From NCBI GenBank assembly GCA_903933995.1, contig CAIZMD010000125.1:1-8036 (forward strand): DNA of 8,036 bases, given 5' to 3'. This document shows positions 1-7,600 of the stretch, in pieces. How positions within the stretch are numbered: position 1 is the stretch's first letter; each line of letters starts with the position of its first letter. The DNA is from an uncultured Bacteroidota bacterium (GTDB lineage: Bacteria; Bacteroidota; Bacteroidia; Chitinophagales; Chitinophagaceae). The translations under genes were made by a program, and so were the position numbers. Below the pieces are notes generated by a model. That model was not told where the DNA came from. It saw only the letters and a list, made by a program, of their open reading frames with translations, and ran no database searches.

Positions 1-515
1 AAGAATCCCTGTCTGGATATTACTTGTCCTTTGTGAATGCGAATGATTCCGTTCTCGTATTCCGTTGGATTACCCATACCATAAATACAGCTCACACTGG
101 CCACTACAATAATATCTCTTCTCCCACTTAGTAATTGAGACGTGGCTTGCAAGCGCAGCTTGTCAAGTTCTTCATTGATGCTGAGGTCTTTTTCAATATA
201 GACATCACGCACGGGCATATAGGCTTCGGGCTGATAGTAGTCATAGTAGCTCACAAAATAGCCTACCGCATTATCAGGGAAGAATTGTTTGAACTCGCCG
301 TACAACTGCGCCACCAATGTCTTGTTATGCGTGAGCACCAAAGTTGGTCGCTGCGTATTTTGAATCAGGTTGGCAATGGTAAAAGTTTTACCACTACCCG
401 TTACACCCAAGAGGGTTTGAAACTGCTCTCCATCATTTACATTATCAGTCAACTGCTTAATGGCAGAGGGCTGGTCTCCTGCGGGTAAATATGGTGCGTG
501 CAAATTAAAGGGCAT
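1..515 (-). CDS. uvrB: UvrB, excinuclease ABC subunit B (N-terminal part; gene runs off the window)
   Basis: UvrB is the damage-verifying, helicase-fold subunit of the UvrABC nucleotide excision repair complex in the cytoplasm. It receives the lesion from UvrA and recruits UvrC. The minus strand translates without a stop for 171 codons from the ATG at 515-513. The family's N-terminal pattern is present (LPAGDQPSAI, residues 10-19). The Walker A loop is GVTGSGKT at 37-44. The tyrosine-rich beta-hairpin that clamps DNA is at about 86-99 (YFVSYYDYYQPEAY). The conserved YIEKDLSINEE (106-116) and VASVSCIYGMGNP (138-150) also fit. The start is fixed by family alignment and by an in-frame TAG two codons upstream (521-519). 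Roughly three quarters of a normal UvrB, including the later helicase motifs and the UvrC-binding tail, lies beyond base 1. It starts 27 bases after the esterase stop, same strand, with no terminator seen between them. No good Shine-Dalgarno sequence is visible. The identification is secure. Confidence 0.97.
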   Translation of the reverse strand, partial: MPFNLHAPYLPAGDQPSAIKQLTDNVNDGEQFQTLLGVTGSGKTFTIANLIQNTQRPTLVLTHNKTLVAQLYGEFKQFFPDNAVGYFVSYYDYYQPEAYMPVRDVYIEKDLSINEELDKLRLQATSQLLSGRRDIIVVASVSCIYGMGNPTEYENGIIRIHKGQVISRQGF

Positions 516-542
516 AACCTAGATTGGTCTGCTAAGTTAACC

Positions 543-2696
543 CTAATTTCCAGTTCTAAAAGGTAGCGCCGGTAAACCTGCTTCATTTACTAAATTAGGT
601 TGGGCTGTTTCATGCCAAGCAAATCTTACTTGGGTTGGTTGTTTCACGCTAGCTGCTTGCAAGACAATTTTCTTTCCTTCAATGCTGGCATTGGCTTCTA
701 CAAACTGACCATCGGCGCCAGCCAGACTAAACCAATTGGGTGCTTTTCCGTCTGTGGTTTTTAGCGCGGCGTCTGTTTTAAAACTCAGGATAATTTTGTC
801 TTCCTTGATCTTCATGGACTGATAGGCCGGACCACTAAAAACTGTTTTCTTAAATCCATAATCCTTGGCCAAAGCTTGCAGTGCTAGTCTATGACCTATC
901 TCCCATTTATAGGGTGGATGAATATCGCCCAAGTTGTCTACCAAGTCTGTGGTCACTGTCATGCCTACTTTAGATAGGTTTAAAGAAGCTGCTTGTGCTT
1001 CCCAGAATTCGGGGAGTTTGTAGACATCGTGTGGTAATGGATCCTTGCGCTTGCTATACAAATGCGGCGCTAATTGTACATAGTAAACGGGCATTTTTTT
1101 ATCCGCGTATAAGTCTCTATAGGTATTGACCAATAATTCAAATTTTGCAGGATAGGTTGCGTGGTCATGGATATTCAAATCAGATTCTCCTTGGTACCAA
1201 AGCATTCCCTTGATGGTGCTGGGCAACATGGGTTTGATCATGCTATTAAACATTTGTCCAGGGTGTACACCATCTACTTTAAAATTGGGTCCTGTAACAG
1301 AGTCTTTTAAGGTTGGTGAATTTTGATAAGCCCAGTCTGGAATCCAGGGTTCAATTCTTGTTCCTCCCCATGAACTGCTGATAATGCCAATGGGCACACC
1401 CGTTTTGGCTTCAACCTCTTTGGCAAAAAAATAGCCAATGGCCGATACATAATTCATGACCGTATCACTGGCGTCTACCCAACCCACAGATGGTAAATAA
1501 GGCTGTCTGGTATTGAGTCTTTCTACGTAGAGATAGCGAATATTGTTTGACTTGTTGGTATTGGCTTTTTCCATTTCCTGCAAGTCTTCTCCTCTTTTGG
1601 GTAAAGCGTATCTTTTAATTTTTCGGTCATAGGTATATTCCATGTTGGACTGACCAGAACAAAGCCAAACATCACCTACCAAGATATTCTTCATCACAAT
1701 ACTGTCTTTGTTCTCTGCGTAGATTACTAGGTTTCTATTGGTGGTGGAAGCTTTCATGGGATCCAGCTCTATTTTCCAAGCACCAGTATTATCGGCTTGC
1801 ACGGTTTTGCGTTGGTTGGCAAAAGCAATGGTCACTGATTTTGCAGCGGGGGCGGATCCCCAAATCACAACGGGTTTTTCACGCTGCAAAATCATATTAC
1901 TTGAAAAAGAAACGGGAAGGTTGAATTGGATAAAATTGAATAAGGGACAATTGGGTAGTGCGCGTATGCCGCTGATCACGGATTGGGCATTCACCCTTGC
2001 ACCCGCTTCATTGGTATGGGTATGGTCTCCAGGAAAAAATGCTTTCACGGCTACATCGCCCATGGCATCATATTTATCTGCCGTAATACTATTAAGATCA
2101 ACAAAATAAGCACCCGCTTCTTGTGCTGCTTGCTTGGCCCATTTGCCGTAGTCTTTATCACTGCGCATCACTTTGCCCTCTCTAAATTCATTTCTAGGAA
2201 TCATAGAACAAACAATAGGAATGGCGCCTTTTGCTTTTGCGTCTTTAATAAATTTCTTGAGGTACCAACCATAACTATGTACCATCTCCACAGTGCCATC
2301 TGCCCAAGTAAGAGAGACAGAATCTTCGGTCACGCCTTTTAGAACGCCACGATACCCCGCCTTAGAAGTATCTGGTTTAGAACCTTCATTATGTCCAAAC
2401 TGCATCATCACAAAATCTCCTTTTTTCAAAGTAGCCAAGACTTTATCCCAGCGCTGTTCTTTGATAAAAGTTCTAGTGCTTCTTCCGGCCATGGCCTGAT
2501 TACTCACCGCAATTTTACTACTGTCTAAAAATTCACTGATCAAAGTTCCCCATCCCCACTGACCATTGGTCATGCTGTTGCGCACCGTGCTATCTCCAAT
2601 AATATAGAGCGTTGGTCTATCGTCTTTCAGTGCAGTAAATGCCATCAATAAAAAACTGATGGTGATAATCGCAAGAGCTTTTGGATGCTTTTTCAT
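543..2696 (-). CDS. Exported two-domain carbohydrate acetylesterase (CE12-like SGNH domain fused to SASA/CE20-like domain)
   Basis: The 717-residue product should remove O-acetyl groups from a plant polysaccharide, probably in the periplasm or outside the cell. Residues 1-23 look like a type I signal peptide (MKKH, then a hydrophobic stretch) with no lipobox. Domain 1 (about 28-248) resembles rhamnogalacturonan acetylesterases (CE12/YesT type). It has GDST with Ser36, Gly71 in AGRSTRTF, Asn103 in GHNE, and Asp224/His227 in GDHTHTN; block III reads GHNE rather than the usual GHND. Domain 2 (about 260-717) is a sialate O-acetylesterase-type (SASA) module related to CE20. It has a beta-sandwich entry (LPVSFSSNMILQR), GQSNM with Ser350, WYQGES at 500-505, Asp591/His593 in DIHP, and the family's PFRT ending near 715. 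Both active sites look intact and the linker is only about 12 residues. The gene follows susD after a terminator hairpin and lies just upstream of uvrB. The fold and esterase class are well supported. The acetyl substrate (pectin, xylan or xyloglucan) is inferred from families and context. Confidence 0.92.
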   Translation of the reverse strand: MKKHPKALAIITISFLLMAFTALKDDRPTLYIIGDSTVRNSMTNGQWGWGTLISEFLDSSKIAVSNQAMAGRSTRTFIKEQRWDKVLATLKKGDFVMMQFGHNEGSKPDTSKAGYRGVLKGVTEDSVSLTWADGTVEMVHSYGWYLKKFIKDAKAKGAIPIVCSMIPRNEFREGKVMRSDKDYGKWAKQAAQEAGAYFVDLNSITADKYDAMGDVAVKAFFPGDHTHTNEAGARVNAQSVISGIRALPNCPLFNFIQFNLPVSFSSNMILQREKPVVIWGSAPAAKSVTIAFANQRKTVQADNTGAWKIELDPMKASTTNRNLVIYAENKDSIVMKNILVGDVWLCSGQSNMEYTYDRKIKRYALPKRGEDLQEMEKANTNKSNNIRYLYVERLNTRQPYLPSVGWVDASDTVMNYVSAIGYFFAKEVEAKTGVPIGIISSSWGGTRIEPWIPDWAYQNSPTLKDSVTGPNFKVDGVHPGQMFNSMIKPMLPSTIKGMLWYQGESDLNIHDHATYPAKFELLVNTYRDLYADKKMPVYYVQLAPHLYSKRKDPLPHDVYKLPEFWEAQAASLNLSKVGMTVTTDLVDNLGDIHPPYKWEIGHRLALQALAKDYGFKKTVFSGPAYQSMKIKEDKIILSFKTDAALKTTDGKAPNWFSLAGADGQFVEANASIEGKKIVLQAASVKQPTQVRFAWHETAQPNLVNEAGLPALPFRTGN

Positions 2697-2709
2697 GTAT
2701 TGTGTTTTC

Positions 2710-2759
2710 TGTTCGCCGTTTGAATAGTGTTCCTGTTTGATTGCTGTTCACGTTTGAAC
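2710..2759. repeat. Three imperfect direct repeats, GTTTGA on an exact 17-base period, ahead of the esterase gene
   Basis: On the plus strand, TGTTC-(2 or 3 bases)-GTTTGA occurs three times: 2710-2723 (TGTTCGCCGTTTGA), 2728-2740 (TGTTCCTGTTTGA) and 2745-2757 (TGTTCACGTTTGA). The GTTTGA cores begin at 2718, 2735 and 2752, exactly 17 bases apart. The last copy is also an imperfect palindrome, GTTCA-CGTT-TGAAC (2746-2759). The array sits between the terminator and the esterase ATG, about 14 to 63 bases upstream of that start. Its position suggests binding sites for a regulator or another 5' leader signal. No Bacteroidetes TAnnTTTG -7 element is convincing nearby on the coding strand. The repetition is seen directly; the function is a guess. 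Confidence 0.55.
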
Positions 2760-2777
2760 GGATGAATGGTCTTCTTT

Positions 2778-2815
2778 AAAAAAATAAAGGCAATCCTAAG
2801 ATCACCTTTATTTTT
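2778..2815 (-). terminator. Intrinsic terminator after the SusD gene
   Basis: Read on the minus strand from 2815, a 16-bp stem (2815-2800 pairing with 2795-2780) closes a 4-base UUAG loop (2799-2796). The stem is A/U-rich at its base and contains GG-CC pairs plus two adjacent G-U wobbles. Seven U residues follow the last G-C pair (2784-2778), five of them inside the stem. The wobble positions become A-C mismatches in a plus-strand transcript, so the hairpin is better formed in the direction of the genes. It begins 23 bases after the SusD stop. It should end or attenuate the susCD transcript before the esterase gene. Confidence 0.85.
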
Positions 2816-2838
2816 ATATCCTACGCTTGCCTGTAGAA

Positions 2839-4644
2839 CTATTTGAAAGGCAGGAACCAGTTTTTCCTGTCCAAGAGTTTGGTCCTGGTTGCAGCTGCTG
2901 CTGGATTGCCGTCTTTGCTCAATTTATTAAATACCGCATTGGCCAAAATAGCTGGGTCATTTCTTCTGGTTGCAATACGCACCAGATCAGACCAACGGTG
3001 ACCTTCATAAGCCAATTCCAAAGCGCCTTCATTTAACAAAGCACTTTCAATAGACAAAGTACTGTCTCCAACAATGGCCGCAGGGATTACCCTAGCACAA
3101 CCACGGATCCCAGCATTTCTATGCCAGTCTCCACGATACCTTGGGGTTTCACCATTTCTTGCGTCAAAATTATAAGGATAAGGCTCACTCAATGTGTTCA
3201 TGATATTGGTTACATCCCTACCGGTTACGCCAGGTGTAGGATCAAACGTGGTGCTGATTCCTTGGTTCAACAATGCAGCAGCCAGTCTTCTTCTACCATC
3301 TCTATTAGCAGCTTCTGCAAAATGTAAGTGCACATTAGAAACCCTGTTCAAGAACCATTGACCTGGTTTTTGCAAAGGATTAATGGGCGCCAAACTAGAA
3401 GCGTCTAAATAATTGTAGAGGTATTTAACAATCACGGGCTGTCCGTTCAGGGTTCTCCAAGTAAAGTTACCACGCGCGTCAAAAGGAAATCCATTTGACT
3501 GTGTTTGACTATTCCATTTGTCCATGGCTTCTCTAGAAGGTTTGAGCAAATAAGATCCACCTGAATTAGAGAACATATTAACAAAAGGATTTTCTGGTGC
3601 AAAATTGCTGTTGAATGGAAGTACCCATAACCATTGTTGCATCCACAAATTGTCTTGACCGCGCGCAAACATAGAACGCCATCCTTGGGTATTGTTGTCA
3701 ATTAAAGAACCCTGATCAGCTTCTTTAAAACGAATATATCCTACGCACAAATCTCTATTATCTGCTACTGATGCAAAAGCCTGTCTGGATTGTTGGTAGT
3801 ATTGGTCACCACCAATGGTATACAAACCATTGGCATTATCAACGTCATAGCCATTCAGAACTGGTTCCATAATGCTGCGATAATAATTTGCCGCTTTATT
3901 ATAGTTACCCTTCCACAAATTTAAATCGCCCAGCAGGGCAAATTTGTCAATGAAGAACCTACGGGTATTGGATCCGTCAACGTTTGTAACCAAACCCGTG
4001 TTGATGGTAGCACCCATGGGATAAGGTCTGGTATAAGGTAGGGCATTGGTAAAATTAACCAAGCTATCAAGCAACTGGTCAAATGTTACCACTGGATAAT
4101 TAGCAACGTCTTTTGCAGAAGCCAAGGTTTCTAAGGGACTAGTTACATAGCGCACTTGGTCACCCCAATGAATACCCAATTGCAAGTAAATCCAAGAACG
4201 CAGGGCACCAATATCAGAATAGCGTTGATCATATTCAGCCTGTTTAATCTTGTTGTCAGCCAACATGATTTTCAGGTTTTTCAATACGTCATTACAACTA
4301 TTGATCACGGAATAATAAGGAGTAGGATCAGCATAAGGATTACCTGCTGTTACAGTATGCTGGTTAATCTCACGCATATAGGAATCGGCATTATCCGTTA
4401 CCTGCATTAAATCTGCACGCAGTTCGTTCAGAACAAGATGCTGTTTGGCAAGTCCCATGAACTTACCATAAACACCAATGATGGCTGCGTCTGCGTCAAA
4501 AATGTCTCGATACACTTGACCCGTTGTCAAAAAAGTTTCTGGTTGTTTGTCCAAAATCTTTTTGCAAGAGCTGATACCCAGACCTAGGCCTACCAAGACC
4601 ATTGCCCCAACAAAGAAATTCTTTTTTATACTAATTGATTTCAT
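2839..4644 (-). CDS. SusD/RagB-family surface glycan-binding lipoprotein
   Basis: SusD-type proteins sit as a lid on the SusC barrel at the outer-membrane surface and capture oligosaccharides for import. The 601-residue product begins with a lipoprotein signal: basic MKSISIKK, a hydrophobic run, and lipobox ISSC with the lipidated Cys27. The N-terminal SusD-like part follows (about 30-240), including the helix RYSDIGALRSWIYLQLG (141-157), and a TPR-like segment LGDLNLWKGNYNKAANYY (238-255). The RagB/SusD C-terminal domain covers about 320-600, with PSREAMDKW (369-377), VHLHFAEAANRDG (438-450) and LELAYEGHRWSDLVRIA (542-558). The protein stops at KNWFLPFK, where many family members continue with a PIP..EI..NP-type tail, so the C-terminus is short. 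The start is 27 bases after the SusC stop, so the two are almost certainly cotranscribed. A terminator follows closely. The glycan bound cannot be read from the sequence. Confidence 0.95.
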   Translation of the reverse strand: MKSISIKKNFFVGAMVLVGLGLGISSCKKILDKQPETFLTTGQVYRDIFDADAAIIGVYGKFMGLAKQHLVLNELRADLMQVTDNADSYMREINQHTVTAGNPYADPTPYYSVINSCNDVLKNLKIMLADNKIKQAEYDQRYSDIGALRSWIYLQLGIHWGDQVRYVTSPLETLASAKDVANYPVVTFDQLLDSLVNFTNALPYTRPYPMGATINTGLVTNVDGSNTRRFFIDKFALLGDLNLWKGNYNKAANYYRSIMEPVLNGYDVDNANGLYTIGGDQYYQQSRQAFASVADNRDLCVGYIRFKEADQGSLIDNNTQGWRSMFARGQDNLWMQQWLWVLPFNSNFAPENPFVNMFSNSGGSYLLKPSREAMDKWNSQTQSNGFPFDARGNFTWRTLNGQPVIVKYLYNYLDASSLAPINPLQKPGQWFLNRVSNVHLHFAEAANRDGRRRLAAALLNQGISTTFDPTPGVTGRDVTNIMNTLSEPYPYNFDARNGETPRYRGDWHRNAGIRGCARVIPAAIVGDSTLSIESALLNEGALELAYEGHRWSDLVRIATRRNDPAILANAVFNKLSKDGNPAAAATRTKLLDRKNWFLPFK

Positions 4645-4654
4645 AATTGAAAAT

Positions 4655-4661
4655 CCCTTTT
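4655..4661 (-). promoter_or_regulatory. Shine-Dalgarno-like site for the SusD gene
   Basis: The coding strand reads AAAAGGG ten bases before the SusD ATG, inside the 27-base gap after the SusC stop. A purine-rich ribosome site this clear is uncommon in Bacteroidetes and is not matched upstream of the other three starts in the window. It supports the chosen ATG and would favour strong or coupled translation of the lipoprotein. Confidence 0.6.
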
Positions 4662-4671
4662 AAATACTTGA

Positions 4672-7600
4672 TTAAAGTCCAATCCTGATTCCGCCTACAA
4701 TTGATTTTGAAATAGGTTCTAAGCCCATATCAACCCCTCTAGCAAATACTGACTCTCCACTATAGAACTCAGGATCATATCCTAGGTACTTGGTAAAAGT
4801 GAGTAGGTTATTACCAGTTGCATAGAAGCTAATGTATTTGATTAGATTGGTTGGTTTCAATGGCAAATGGTAGTTCAGGGTTACCGCTTTCATGCGGAAG
4901 AAAGAACCATCTTCTATAAATCTGTCAGAGAAAGCCGCATTACCCATTGGATCACCCCAAGTTGCTTTTGGCATATTGGTGATTTGACCCTGTGCCCTCC
5001 AACGGTTGTTTACACTTAACAATTGGTTTTCCATTCCAGACTGAGACTCCAATGCTTTTCTTACACCATTGTATACTTGGTTACCAGAACTGAAAGTGAA
5101 TAAGAAGTCAAGGGTAAATGATTTCCAACTGATTTTAGAAGTTACCGCTCCAGTATAATCTGGATTAGGGTTACCAATATTTTGTCTGTCTCGGTCATCA
5201 ATCACTTTGTCTCCATTGGTATCTACATAGCGTACATCACCTGCTTGGTATGGCGCTAAAGTTCCATTGGGCAACATTTTAAATAAGTTGGCAGCATTGG
5301 CTTCAGCATCTGTAGAAAATACACCGTTAGATTTTAAACCATAGAATGAGGCTGGACCAACACCACCTGCTGTTGATAATAAACTAGCACCACCATAATT
5401 GGTAATAATATCTTGAGGCAATTGGGTTAATGTTCCTTTATACTTCATCAGTACCAGACCAAGATCCCATTTGAATTGACGCTGGTTTACCACTCTGGCG
5501 TTTACGCTAAAATCAAAACCAGTGTTTTTCATAGCACCCGTATTTGAAATAGCATATAAATAACCAGAAGCAGTAGGTAGGTTTTCATAAGACAACATTT
5601 TGTTGGTCTTATTGCTGAAATAGTCAAAAGCAAAAGTCAAACGCTCATTGAACAAAGAAAGGTCTGCACCAATATTAAATCTTGTTCCAGTTTCCCATTG
5701 TAATTGTGGATTGGCCACATTACCCCTTACTAAACCTTGAATACCCAATAAGTTTTGAGAAATATAGGCTTGTTTGGCAGTATAATTACCTAGGTCATCA
5801 TTGCCTGTTTTACCAAAGCTAACACGCAGTTTCAACAGGTCTAAGTTTTTAGCACCTGCTAAGAATTTTTCAGAAGAAACCAACCATCCTGCAGAAACTG
5901 AAGGCAGTACAGCAAAACTATTACCACCCAATTTAATACCTTCTTGTGCGTCCTGACCAAATCTAGAAGATCCGTCAACGGCCATATTATAAGAAAGGAA
6001 CCATTTGTTGTTATAGGTATAGTTGGCACTCAAGTAATAGTTGATCCATGCAGACTTACCAATATCTCCACCCACTTTACGCAAAGTGTTTACACCGGTT
6101 CCCACGCTGATAAAATCGTCTGTGGCAGAGTTATAACCAATTTGTAAATCTTGCTCATTGGTGGCGTGCATATAACGCAACCCTGTTTTTAATTGGAACT
6201 GATGTAGGGGACTGAATTTTTTATTGTATTCCAAAAAGGTTTCGTTGTACAGATTGCTAATGCGTTTTACATTACCAGCTAATCTGCTATCAGCAATGGC
6301 ATTGGGTAAAGTATCATTGGCAACACCCTTTCTTGGAACAAAGCGTTGTTCACGTGCTTTGTCAAAAGTGATTCCTACAATAGTTCCCAAATTCAAAGTG
6401 CTAGACAATTTGTAATTAAAGGCAATGGTTCCAAAGAAGCGGTAAGCTTTGCTGCTATTGAACATGTTTTCAATTACGGCAACTGGGTTACTAACCCCAA
6501 AAATATCTGTGTCCGCTCTGTTGGGAGATACATTTCCAACATTGTCCACTTCATTGGTATTTAGAAAAGGCGCTTTTGTTTGTGCCAAATACAAAGGATT
6601 TGTTTTTGGTGCCAAGCCCTGGTCTTTGATTAAGTGGTCATAATAGGTAAAAGAGAAATTGGTAGCAGCGGTTAATCTGTTGCTGATATTCAAATCACCA
6701 TTAAAACGCACATTGTACTTGGTCATTTTGGTATTCTCGGTAACACCATTGTTACTACCATAACCCATAGAGAGTGCGTATTTGGCAATATTGTCTCCTC
6801 CGGTTACTTTCAAATAATAATTGGTAGAAGCGCTGTTAGACAATACTTGGTCCTGCCAATTGGTTTGATTGTGATAACGATAGTATTCAGGATTACTAGT
6901 ATTATCATTCATAAAAGGTTGGGCCTGAATCTGAGCATTGGTCATACCCCTTGAAAGCAATAAATCGCTCACATAAACACGATAGTCAGCAGACTCCATC
7001 ACCGGTAAGTTTTTGGGAGCTTGGTTTACGCCTGCAAAAACAGCAAAGTCAATCTTAGTGGCCTGGTCTTTAGCGTGAATGGTAGTAATATTAATTACCC
7101 CATTAGCACCCTTGGTACCATAGGTAGATGTTCCGTCTTTGATAATGGTTATATTCTCTATGTCTTTTGGATCAATCATGGCCAATGCATTGGTATAATG
7201 ATTACCAATTACAGAACTACCATAATCACCAATATCATAAATGGCTCCATCCACTACTACTAGGGGTTGGTTATTGGTATACATAGAATTCAAACCCCTG
7301 ATATTTAAATAAGCACCAGCATTGGGTGTACCTGAACGCATGGTTCCGTTCAAACCTGCTGCCCTGCCTTGCAAAAATCCATCAGTGGTTTCATTGGTTC
7401 TACCCCAGTTACCATTTGAGTTAATGCTATTGACTGCCAATCCTGTTTGGGTACCACGTTTATCACCAGCAGGTAATTTTACTTGGTCATAAATAGAATT
7501 GAAACTTTCTTCAAAAAGCGCAACAGTTAGATCTGTTCTGCCTCTTAGTGCAGTTTCCTTGGTTTGAAAACCTTCACCACTAAAAATAATGGTAGCTGTT

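Noticed and set aside
135..488. Plus-strand open frame of 117 codons
   Set aside because: It lies wholly antisense to the uvrB N-terminus, whose Walker A and YYDYYQPEAY motifs prove the minus strand is coding. Its product shows no domain signature.
543..640. Possible uvrB promoter at the esterase 3' end (TAAGATTTG on the coding strand)
   Set aside because: It has three rather than two bases between TA and TTTG, and no TTTG at a suitable -33 distance was found, so it does not meet the Bacteroidetes consensus.
1738..2342. Overlapping plus-strand open frames inside the esterase gene
   Set aside because: They overlap each other and run antisense to well-conserved catalytic regions of the esterase. 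They have no recognisable domain or upstream ribosome site.
2697..2838. Possible small RNA or small gene in the 142-base gap
   Set aside because: The gap is accounted for by the terminator and the repeat cluster. No open frame with a plausible start, and no recognisable RNA fold beyond the terminator, was seen.
3447..3701. Second minus-strand open frame of 84 codons within the SusD gene
   Set aside because: It is an out-of-frame reading of SusD, whose own frame is intact and carries family motifs on both sides.
4156..4410. Plus-strand open frame antisense to the SusD N-terminal region
   Set aside because: Hydrophobic stretches arise from the antisense of ordinary codons; there is no start context or homology pattern, and SusD is complete.
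5944..7263. Several short plus-strand open frames within the SusC gene
   Set aside because: All are antisense to the plug and barrel of a complete, motif-rich SusC protein.
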